Part shown: in pieces, positions 55,916 through 64,000 of the stretch
Position numbering within the stretch: the stretch's first letter is position 1
Layout of the letters: each line of letters starts with the position of its first letter
DNA from: Streptococcus suis
Lineage (GTDB): Bacteria > Bacillota > Bacilli > Lactobacillales > Streptococcaceae
DNA length: 64,000 bases
Assembly (NCBI RefSeq): GCF_016775005.1
Contig: NZ_JAEUXI010000003.1
Span: 230,340-294,339, forward strand
Reading direction: 5' to 3'
The notes under the pieces: model-generated
What the model was told of the DNA's origin: nothing
Seen by the model: only the letters and a program-made list of their open reading frames with translations
The model's database searches: none
Made by a program: the position numbers and the translations under genes

Positions 55916-58900
55916 ATGTCTAGTTCGACGAAACATTCAAAAAAACGTTTTGATTGGTTCAGTAGACGACAGCGTTTTTCGATTCGCAAATACCATTTTG
56001 GTGCAGCTAGTGTCTTGCTAGGTGTTACCTTGGCGAGTTTGGCAACAGGTTCCTTGGCCAAGGCAGATGAGGTTCAGCCTCAAGAAGGAGCTGTGACGGT
56101 AGAAGTTGAAAGTGCTGGGACTGCTGAAGTCATCGAGACTGCGGTGCCTTTAGAGGCAGAAAAAGTGGCATCAGCTCTTCCAACTGAGACTGTCAGCCCA
56201 ACCCCGGAGGCTGTAGAGAGTCTTACGCCTATCGATATCACTTCTGAAGCAAGTACAGAAAGTACAGAATCAGAAGAGACCCTTGTACTACCAAGTCTAG
56301 ATCTGTCTCGAGCTGCAACGGAAACGGAGTCTCCTGCAACAAGTGATGGAAAGATAGAAGAAACTGTAGCGCTTGTTCCTGCTGAAGAAACAGAGGCTAA
56401 GGCAGACGAGTCTATAGAGGTCGCTGCAGAAGAAGTGCCTGAAGCAGAGCCAGAACCTGAAAAACGGAAGGCTCACCTTGTTTACAGTATTGAGTATGTC
56501 AATGCTGATACTGGTAAACGAGTGTCAAGAACACCGCATGCCCTCTATGTGGAGACGACACAGGAGCGTGCGGAAGTTGATTTTTCTATGACCGCTCAAC
56601 CACCTGCAGGTTATAGACTGGTGGATGGTCAAGCCAACCACCAGGTTCAGACTTTAACTGAGGAGACTACAGCAGTTTACCGTTTCTTGGTGGTGAAGGA
56701 GGAGGAACAGACTGCTCCTCAAGAAGGTACAGGTTTCCGTGCGACGACAAACACCACTCAGGGTGAAGATGTGACGGTCTATACAGGGACAGAGCATTAC
56801 AAAAACTTCCTCAACCGAAACAAGGACAAACTGCTTGACCAGATTACCTGGATTGACTTCTCGGATCCAACAACGATTTTCAATACTGGGCGAGTGCGCA
56901 ACCAAGCAGTAGGTGGTAATGTGATGGCACCATCGCTTCAAGTCGGGACTGTTTTCCGCAAGGAATTGGCTCCAGGCTATGTGGTCGAGTTGGAAGTTAT
57001 CGAACTGAAACCCTTTGAAGCGACTGAAATCTACCATGAGCGAGTGAAGGGGACTGACAAGGAGCAGTACTATAACCCTGATCGTAAAAACCACAATATT
57101 AAGGATGGTACAGAGGCGCATATCATTGCGGTAAAACAGGATCCTACATGGTCTCATGTAAGACAACAGGGATTAAACTTTGGGAACAAGGCAGTAACCT
57201 TGCAATCTGACAAAGATGGTGGAAACGTTGGAGTCAAATTCCGTGGTAGGGCAACCTATAATGGAAATGAAGTTCCTCTCAACTTCGTCTTTATGTCCGG
57301 TGAAGAAGCTAAAGTTAACGAAATTGAAATTTACACTACCAATGGTGAAGGTTTTGAACTCTTAGGAGAACTGTCGAATTCGACCACAACCTCTTCTTAC
57401 AAGGTAAATGGTGATGCAGATGTTAACTGGGGACTAGATTATATTAAAGGGACCAACAATACTATGTCCACCCCAGATTGGCGAGAACGCTGGAATAGAT
57501 TTCTTTATTTGAACAAGGGGACTGAAGATGTTGTAAATAGTGAGGGTGAAGTTATCCAAAAAGGCTCCATCTCAACTGCTAAACAAGTTTTTCGTGATCG
57601 ATTGACAGGAATCACCTATGTAGATGGCATTGGAACCCAGGTATTTGGTCCAGTCAGCAACCGCATGCCAAGTACTACAACTAACTTGAGTTACTCAACT
57701 CCCTTGATCTTTACACGGAATGCGACCGAAGTAGGTATGTATATCGCTTCACGTGGTCGTCAGTCTGCCATGATTGGGGTTGTGGTTGCGGACTTTGGGG
57801 ATGCGCCAGATTCCTATGGTCGTCCGTCTCATACTATCCAGATTACAAATGCAACCAAGCACCCATATTTAGGAACCACTCGTGGAGACATCGACTTTGT
57901 TCCAGAAGCTATCCCACCTGGAGCTGCTTCTTGGGTGCAGGATGAATTGATCTCTTCTTGGGATGAGGGTCCTAACCAATTGATGGGGAAAAATGTTCAG
58001 AAGAACAACAACTATACCCTCCATCATTCCAATAATGGCACCTACAGCCTACAATTTGAAGCAGATCCAAATACCAACGCTACAGCCTATGTTCAGGGAT
58101 GGATTGACTTTAACAACAACGGCAAGTTTGATAAGGATGAAAATTCAGGCGTTCTTGCAATTACTAACAAGGGGACACATACCCTGACATTCTCCAATAT
58201 CAAGCAGATTTCAGATGAAAACCTGCACAAGTTGGGAGTTCGTCTGCGGATTGCCATTGATCGTCAGGATATCTTGACACCTGATTTGCCAGCTTATTCT
58301 GGTGAGGTAGAAGACTTCCAGATTCAGTTGACGCACCCACCACGTAGTGAAAAGGTTGAAACTCGCAATGTGCAAGGGCAGAGCCAAACAGGAACTCTTC
58401 GCTTCTATGCCTTTGGTAGCGAAACTTACTCAGACATTCGAGCGACGATTGACACGACGATTGCACCTGTGATGGTTGATGCTGACAACCGAGAAGTTGG
58501 TAGTGATCGTTTGGATAATCAAGGTTTCTTCTATGTTCAGGGAGAAGGGAAGTATAAGGTCGAGGCTGTCGGTAAGGATGTACGAGTTACCTTTGTGCCG
58601 GATCCAGGATTTATCACAGAGTATGCAGATGGCCGCAAGGTCAATCAAGCAAAAGGGATCAGCGTCCGCCGGACAGCGACGGTATTGGATAGCAATGGTC
58701 AACCATATACGACAGGTTGGACTGCTGCCACTATTGACAATGGTTTAGAAAATACTTCCGAGCAGATTTCGACAATGGATGGTCGTTACATTCCGCATGT
58801 TGTTGCCATTGCTCCGACAGGCACGCCTGCCATCTCTGTTAAGATGCAAGGTGAAGTGCAGACAGGCCGTCCTGAGTTCGTATCCGGTTCTCAAGCAGTT

Positions 58901-61900
58901 CCGATGGGAAATACTGTCGATGCTTCAGGCCAAACTCTTGCAGGCGATGCACAACCAAAATATCCAATAAAACTGATTGATAAGTCCAACCAAGAAGTGG
59001 AGTCAACCAATGCCTATGCACGAGTGGCAGGTGTTGAGACTGTCGTGGGAACCTACTCCATCGATGGCAAAACAGGTATGGTTACCTACACGCCAAATGA
59101 CGCTGGGAAACGCTTTGTTGGTGAATTGTTACCTGCGGAAGTGATTGCTCGAGATGCAAATGGTGCAGAAGCCAGAACAACTTACACACCAAGCATCATG
59201 CCAGTTTTACCGATTGCAGAACCTGCGACAACGGTTGGTCTGCAAGGGAAAACACAGTCAGGTCGTGTTCATTTTGCCAAATCTCCTACAGCTCCATCTG
59301 GTGTTGCAGATTTGATTGGCTCTAGCTTGACCCTGCTCAATGAACAAAATGCCCCTGTAACAGAACTTGTAATAGCAGGTCAGGGCACCTATCGTCTGGA
59401 AAGTGATGGTAGCATCACCTTTGTGCCATTAGCTACCTTTATTGGTCCAGCAACAGCTGTCAAGGTGCAAATGACAGACAGCAATGGTAGTCTTGCTACA
59501 ACAACCTATACCGCGATTGTGGTGGAGGCACGCCCAGTTGGTCGTCCACAGGCGACTTATGGCTTGAAAGGGGATGTACAGACCTCTAGTCCAGACTTCT
59601 TTACACCAGGTCAGGTGGATTTAGATGGTGATCGCAACTACGATCCTGTGAAGGAAGTAGTGGACTTGAACAAGGCCAGCTTGACTCTGGTCGATGCAGG
59701 TGGTCAAGATGTTCGAACGGTTCGTGTGGAAAACCAAGGTGAGTATCGCTTGATGGATGATGGTACCATTACATTCACCCCTGATCAAAACTTCGTAGGA
59801 CAGGCAAATCCTGTGACTGTTAAGATTGCGGATGTTAATGGAACAAGTGCGACGACTCTCTACACTCCAACGGTCATTGAGGTTCCAGAAGATCAGTTAA
59901 CAGAAACAGTGACGCGTACCATTCGCTATGTGTATGCTAACGGTAGTCAAGCTTTTGAGCCTTCTGAGAAGACCTTACACTTTACCCGCACAGCAACTGC
60001 CAACCCGTTGACTGGAGATATTTCTTACTCTGAGTGGACAAGCACAGATGCGGACTTCCCAGCTGTGACTTCGCCTAGCTTGACCAACTACACTGCTAGC
60101 CTCCAAGAAGTTTTGCAAGAGACAGGGGTTGCAGCTACAGCTGATGACCAGTCTATCACAGTCATCTATCGTGAAAATGAGAAACAACTAGCAACCATTA
60201 CCTTTAAGACAGAGTCAGGCACAGAATTAGCCAAAGATAGTCAAACTGGCCACTCTGGTAGCCCGATTAGTTACGATCCAAGCGCCCGCATTGCTGACTT
60301 GGAACAACGTGGTTATGTTTTAGTGAGAAATGATTTCGCTGCTGAGTCTGACAAGACCTTTGACAATCAACTTGACAGAGACCAGAATTGGGACATTGTC
60401 TTTAAAGAAAAGGTTGTTGAGTCTGTGCCAGATAGACCGCAAAACCCGGGTGACCCAGTCGATCCGAACAATCCAGCTGGTCCACGTTGGGAAGCTGTGG
60501 TGAAGACTGTCACACGAACGGTTTCCTACAAGTATGATAGTCAGGATGGCAGGGAAGCTGCACCGACTCAAGAAACTAGCGTCACCTTCAAACGTACGGG
60601 CTCTTATAATTTTGTGAGCAAGCAAGTAACCTATACGGACTGGGTAGCAGACCAGGCAGATACGGTCTTGGAAGGCCGAGCACTACCTGTCTTGGCAGGC
60701 TATACTGCGACGAGCGCCTTTGAAAATGGACAAGCGGTTCTTGTTGCTTCAACGACTCAGGACCGCACCGTTACATCTTTGAGTGAGAACATCACAGAGC
60801 TTGTGGTCTATACAGCAGATACGCAACAAGCAAGTATTTCTTACAAGTTGGAAAATGGTCCAGTTCTGGCACCGACAGATACGGTGACAGGTCCAAGTGC
60901 GAGTCCTATTAGCTACGATACAAGCGCGCGGATTGCTGAATTGGTACAAAAAGGCTATGTCTTAGTACGAGATGGTTTTACAGACGTCCCATCACCAGTA
61001 TTTGACCTGGATAGCTTACAGCACCAAAGCTTTGAAGTTATCTTCAAGGAGCAGATCATCACTATCCGACCAAATGAACCGAAAGAGCCAAATACACCTG
61101 TCAGCACAGATCCAAATGGCCCTCAGTACCCAGACGGTTTGAAGGAATCGGATTTGAAGGATACGGTGGTTCGAGTGATTCGCTATCTCTATGAAGATGG
61201 TACGGAGGCTGGTGATCCGGTTCGTGAAGAACTTGTCTTTACCCGGACAGCTACCCTAAACGTGGTGACCAAGGCGATTCAGTATGGTCCTTGGGAATCA
61301 GTGGACAATCAATTTGACTTGGTGCCAACCCCTGAAAAAGCAGGCTATACGCCAGACCAGGCTGAAGTTGCAGCTCAGGAGAATGTTCAGGCCTTGTCTC
61401 CTGATAGCGAGATTCGGATTGTCTACCGTAAGAATCGTCAGTTAGGAAGCATTCGTTTTGTAGATGTGACCAAGCCAGACGCACCTGTTCAATTGAACCA
61501 AGTTCCTCTAGTTGGGAAGACCGCAGAGCCATTTGCCTATGACACAAGTGCCCTTGAAGCAGCCTATAGTTCAATGGGCTACCAAGTGACCAACCGTGAT
61601 GGCTATAGCAAGGATGGCGTGTTTGACACCATCGCAGATAATTCTCAAGACTTTGTCTTTGAATTGGTACAGCGCACATCTAGTTCGACTCCTGACAATC
61701 CACAGACTCCAGGTACACCAGTAGATGCTTCTAATCCGAATGGACCGAAGTGGGAGGCCGTGACCAGTGAGATTAGCCGCACAGTTTCTTACCACTTGGA
61801 CACCGTTGATGGACAAGTAGCACCAGGTACAACAAGTGCTACGACAAGCGTACGTTATGAACGGACAGGCATTTACAACCATGTAACCAAGCAAGTGATC

Positions 61901-64000
61901 TACACACCTTGGGTAGCTGAGAATGCCGATACGACCTTGGAAGGTAGGACATTACCAGTAGTAACAGGCTATGTAGCAACAGAAGCGAGCCGCAATGATC
62001 AGGCAATTGCGCCGAAAGATACAGAACAAGCGATTGACATTTTACCATTGGCAGCCAATATCGTGGAGCGCGTGGTTTACAAGTCCTTGTCAGAATGGCG
62101 CATTACACCACCGCCAGGCAAGGATCCAGTTCCACCGATTGCCTATCCAAATCATCCAATGGATCCAACTAAACCTGCTGATCCAACTCCAGCTCCGGGC
62201 ATTCCAGTTCATGAAGGTTTTATCCCAGTAGGTCCAGATGGACAGGATTTACCAAAAGATCCTGTAACCAATCTATACCTACCTCCTGTTCCAACAGATC
62301 CAACACAGCCGACGGATATTCGCTACCGTGCGCTTGAGCAGACAGCTGTTGTTCGTTATGTATTGGATGGAACTGAGCAAGACTTGGTGCCGGCTGTTCG
62401 ATTGACCGGTGACTCAGAAGCCCGCATTGAACATAGTGCCCAGGCTACGATTGCCCAGTTGGAAAATGAAGGCTACACACTTGTAACAGATGGTTATAGC
62501 TTGGATACTGGTCGCTTCTATGATACCGATAGCAATCAGGACCAGGAATTCCGAGTAAGCTTTAAGGAAACGGTTGTGACGATTGTTCCAACAGATCCGA
62601 AAAACCCAGGAGATCCAGTTGATCCAAGCAAGCCAAACGGGCCAAGCTACCCAGATGGATTGACAGCCTCTGATTTGAAGGAATCTGTGACCCGCACTAT
62701 CCACTATGTCTATGCTGACAGCAGTCAAGCTGCACCTTCCCATAGTGAAACGCTTTACTATACGCGAAAAGCTCAGGTAAACTTGGTGACTAAGGTTGTG
62801 ACCTACGAGGCATGGACAAGCCTTGATGATCAATTCAAGGCAGTTGATTCGCCAGTAATTCGAAACTTTACACCTGATCAAGTTCGAGTGGCGGAAAAAA
62901 CTAGCGTGGATGCCCTTGCGCCGGATGAGGTGATTACTGTCATCTACCGAGAAAATGGCAAGCAGTTGGCGACCATCACCTACCGCTTAGAAGCTGGAAC
63001 GACAACGGTTGAAGTAGCGAAGGATAGCCTAGAAGGTCACCCAGAACAAGACATTGCCTACACAACTACAGACCGAATTCGCGCCTTCGAACAATTGGGT
63101 TATGAATTGGTTTCAGATGCGTTTACAGCAGCTAGTCCACAAGAGCGTCTCTTCGATAGTGTTGAAAATAATATCCAGAATTTCGATGTCATCCTGAGAG
63201 CGAAACTCACTACTATCCAGCCAAATGATCCGCATGAACCCGGCAAGCCAGTTGATCCAAATAATCCAACTAGCCCAGTCTTGGAGGACTTGACAGAGAC
63301 GGTGACGCGACGGGTGAAATTTACTGACCAACAAGGAACAGAATTGGTAGCTAGTCCAACTCCAACAACAGCTCAATTCATTCGAACAGCTACCTATAAT
63401 CATGTGAGCAAGGTAGTAACTTACTCAGATTGGATAGCGGTCGATGCAGTGGTAGAAGGTAGCCCGATTCCGGTAGTTAAAGGCTATATTGCAACAACTG
63501 CTACTGCGAATGGGGAAGAAGTACATCTGGGCTCTATTGCCAAGGATAAATCAGTCAAATACAATTCAGAAGACATTGATGAGGTTGTCATCTACAGCCC
63601 ACTCGGTTCATGGACCCCTCGTGTACCAGATGGATTCGATCCAATCCCACCAGTTGTCTACCCGAACCACCCAACAGACCCAACTGTTCCAGGTACAGAC
63701 CGACCAATCATTCCGTTCGTACCGGGCTTGACGCCAGTTGTGCCAAACCCAGACAACCCATCTCAACCAGTGCCACTGACACCGGTGGATCCAGCAGACC
63801 CAAGCCAGGGCTACTACCTCCCACCAGTGCCAAGCAACCCAGGTCAGGACAGCCCAATCTTCTATGAGAAGGACAAGCAGGCCGGTCGCATCAGCTTTAT
63901 CAATGTGACCAATCCAGACCAACCAGTTGTTGTGGACACCGTGACCTTACAGGGTCTGACAGGCGATGCCTTCGGTTATGACCCAAGTGACAAGGTGGCT
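55916..64000 (+). CDS. Giant CshA/Mub-type fibrillar adhesin (partial, runs off the window)
   Basis: The frame stays open from ATG 55916 to the last base, 2695 codons. I chose this ATG because GAGAGGAG is 7 nt upstream; the ATG at 55910 is too close. It has a YSIRK-like signal (FSIRKYHFGAASVLLG, 21-36; probable cleavage after AKA at 50) and an acidic region to about 185. A MucBP-like module follows (about 186-260), then a large N-terminal domain, and a GEVED domain (about 620-805; GEVED at 796-800). CshA-type fibril repeats lie at about 815-1320. Six Muc_B2-like and six MucBP-like modules alternate from about 1327 with Pro-rich linkers. This points to a mucus- or matrix-binding surface fibril. 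The wall anchor should lie beyond the right edge. Confidence 0.9.
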   Translation, partial: MSSSTKHSKKRFDWFSRRQRFSIRKYHFGAASVLLGVTLASLATGSLAKADEVQPQEGAVTVEVESAGTAEVIETAVPLEAEKVASALPTETVSPTPEAVESLTPIDITSEASTESTESEETLVLPSLDLSRAATETESPATSDGKIEETVALVPAEETEAKADESIEVAAEEVPEAEPEPEKRKAHLVYSIEYVNADTGKRVSRTPHALYVETTQERAEVDFSMTAQPPAGYRLVDGQANHQVQTLTEETTAVYRFLVVKEEEQTAPQEGTGFRATTNTTQGEDVTVYTGTEHYKNFLNRNKDKLLDQITWIDFSDPTTIFNTGRVRNQAVGGNVMAPSLQVGTVFRKELAPGYVVELEVIELKPFEATEIYHERVKGTDKEQYYNPDRKNHNIKDGTEAHIIAVKQDPTWSHVRQQGLNFGNKAVTLQSDKDGGNVGVKFRGRATYNGNEVPLNFVFMSGEEAKVNEIEIYTTNGEGFELLGELSNSTTTSSYKVNGDADVNWGLDYIKGTNNTMSTPDWRERWNRFLYLNKGTEDVVNSEGEVIQKGSISTAKQVFRDRLTGITYVDGIGTQVFGPVSNRMPSTTTNLSYSTPLIFTRNATEVGMYIASRGRQSAMIGVVVADFGDAPDSYGRPSHTIQITNATKHPYLGTTRGDIDFVPEAIPPGAASWVQDELISSWDEGPNQLMGKNVQKNNNYTLHHSNNGTYSLQFEADPNTNATAYVQGWIDFNNNGKFDKDENSGVLAITNKGTHTLTFSNIKQISDENLHKLGVRLRIAIDRQDILTPDLPAYSGEVEDFQIQLTHPPRSEKVETRNVQGQSQTGTLRFYAFGSETYSDIRATIDTTIAPVMVDADNREVGSDRLDNQGFFYVQGEGKYKVEAVGKDVRVTFVPDPGFITEYADGRKVNQAKGISVRRTATVLDSNGQPYTTGWTAATIDNGLENTSEQISTMDGRYIPHVVAIAPTGTPAISVKMQGEVQTGRPEFVSGSQAVPMGNTVDASGQTLAGDAQPKYPIKLIDKSNQEVESTNAYARVAGVETVVGTYSIDGKTGMVTYTPNDAGKRFVGELLPAEVIARDANGAEARTTYTPSIMPVLPIAEPATTVGLQGKTQSGRVHFAKSPTAPSGVADLIGSSLTLLNEQNAPVTELVIAGQGTYRLESDGSITFVPLATFIGPATAVKVQMTDSNGSLATTTYTAIVVEARPVGRPQATYGLKGDVQTSSPDFFTPGQVDLDGDRNYDPVKEVVDLNKASLTLVDAGGQDVRTVRVENQGEYRLMDDGTITFTPDQNFVGQANPVTVKIADVNGTSATTLYTPTVIEVPEDQLTETVTRTIRYVYANGSQAFEPSEKTLHFTRTATANPLTGDISYSEWTSTDADFPAVTSPSLTNYTASLQEVLQETGVAATADDQSITVIYRENEKQLATITFKTESGTELAKDSQTGHSGSPISYDPSARIADLEQRGYVLVRNDFAAESDKTFDNQLDRDQNWDIVFKEKVVESVPDRPQNPGDPVDPNNPAGPRWEAVVKTVTRTVSYKYDSQDGREAAPTQETSVTFKRTGSYNFVSKQVTYTDWVADQADTVLEGRALPVLAGYTATSAFENGQAVLVASTTQDRTVTSLSENITELVVYTADTQQASISYKLENGPVLAPTDTVTGPSASPISYDTSARIAELVQKGYVLVRDGFTDVPSPVFDLDSLQHQSFEVIFKEQIITIRPNEPKEPNTPVSTDPNGPQYPDGLKESDLKDTVVRVIRYLYEDGTEAGDPVREELVFTRTATLNVVTKAIQYGPWESVDNQFDLVPTPEKAGYTPDQAEVAAQENVQALSPDSEIRIVYRKNRQLGSIRFVDVTKPDAPVQLNQVPLVGKTAEPFAYDTSALEAAYSSMGYQVTNRDGYSKDGVFDTIADNSQDFVFELVQRTSSSTPDNPQTPGTPVDASNPNGPKWEAVTSEISRTVSYHLDTVDGQVAPGTTSATTSVRYERTGIYNHVTKQVIYTPWVAENADTTLEGRTLPVVTGYVATEASRNDQAIAPKDTEQAIDILPLAANIVERVVYKSLSEWRITPPPGKDPVPPIAYPNHPMDPTKPADPTPAPGIPVHEGFIPVGPDGQDLPKDPVTNLYLPPVPTDPTQPTDIRYRALEQTAVVRYVLDGTEQDLVPAVRLTGDSEARIEHSAQATIAQLENEGYTLVTDGYSLDTGRFYDTDSNQDQEFRVSFKETVVTIVPTDPKNPGDPVDPSKPNGPSYPDGLTASDLKESVTRTIHYVYADSSQAAPSHSETLYYTRKAQVNLVTKVVTYEAWTSLDDQFKAVDSPVIRNFTPDQVRVAEKTSVDALAPDEVITVIYRENGKQLATITYRLEAGTTTVEVAKDSLEGHPEQDIAYTTTDRIRAFEQLGYELVSDAFTAASPQERLFDSVENNIQNFDVILRAKLTTIQPNDPHEPGKPVDPNNPTSPVLEDLTETVTRRVKFTDQQGTELVASPTPTTAQFIRTATYNHVSKVVTYSDWIAVDAVVEGSPIPVVKGYIATTATANGEEVHLGSIAKDKSVKYNSEDIDEVVIYSPLGSWTPRVPDGFDPIPPVVYPNHPTDPTVPGTDRPIIPFVPGLTPVVPNPDNPSQPVPLTPVDPADPSQGYYLPPVPSNPGQDSPIFYEKDKQAGRISFINVTNPDQPVVVDTVTLQGLTGDAFGYDPSDKVA

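Noticed and set aside
55791..56021. 76-codon open frame across the adhesin start
   Set aside because: It is in a different frame from the adhesin and begins in AT-rich promoter DNA without a ribosome-binding site.

Overview
The window looks like the chromosome of Streptococcus suis or a very close relative. The core genes are streptococcal in order and sequence: rpsB-tsf, ctsR-clpC, uppS-cdsA-rseP-proS-polC, rpsO, pnp, and cysE-cysS-mrnC. An SsnA-type wall nuclease, a fused GshF and a nadR-pnuC-nrtR operon also fit S. suis. Most genes lie on the + strand. The exceptions are the thioredoxin-like gene, dusB-hslO, ssnA, gshF and def. The species call rests on remembered gene content, not on a search.

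Layout. 0-8 kb: translation (rpsB end, tsf), a thioredoxin-like gene, the CtsR-controlled ctsR-clpC operon, and the NAD-salvage operon nadR-pnuC-nrtR. 8-15.4 kb (minus strand): dusB overlapping hslO (redox chaperone Hsp33), the wall-anchored nuclease ssnA, and gshF (glutathione synthesis). 15.7-27 kb: purA, yajC, undecaprenyl and phospholipid precursor genes (uppS, cdsA), the membrane protease rseP, proS and polC. 27-40 kb: nitroreductase, aminopeptidase pepS, small membrane proteins, an ABC exporter with a duplicated permease, def, an MFS carrier, a GNAT-rsuA operon, an XRE/membrane pair, uraA behind a PyrR-type attenuator, and rpsO. 40.9-50.6 kb: one 3216-residue LPXTG surface protein joining a GH2 beta-galactosidase to a GH84 beta-N-acetylglucosaminidase. 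50.8-55.6 kb: pnp, cysE, a 58-aa membrane protein, cysS and mrnC. 55.9 kb to the end: a large fibrillar adhesin (YSIRK-type signal, MucBP-like, GEVED, CshA-type and Mub-type repeats) that runs off the right edge.

Themes. (1) The two giant surface proteins and SsnA together suggest a host-glycan, mucus and extracellular-DNA interface. The fused glycosidase could remove Gal and then GlcNAc from LacNAc-type chains, and a near-consensus CcpA site overlaps its leader. (2) Intergenic DNA carries several repeat families. One is a palindrome-plus-conserved-tail unit whose hairpin arms differ in sequence but keep pairing; it occurs at 35.3 kb and 40.3-40.8 kb, partly as duplicated cassettes ending in terminators with compensatory changes. 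Another is an imperfect 100-bp inverted-repeat element at 27.8 kb. (3) Several promoters are of the extended -10 type (TGnTATAAT). In two or three cases (hslO, the GNAT gene, perhaps the thioredoxin-like gene) the -10 box sits 6-7 nt before the ATG and no ribosome-binding site is visible, which predicts leaderless mRNAs. (4) RNA-level control is suggested at uraA (PyrR attenuator), rpsO (structured leader), pnp (5'-terminal long hairpin) and between rpsB and tsf.

I did not find CRISPR arrays, tRNA or rRNA genes, intact insertion sequences or prophage genes.
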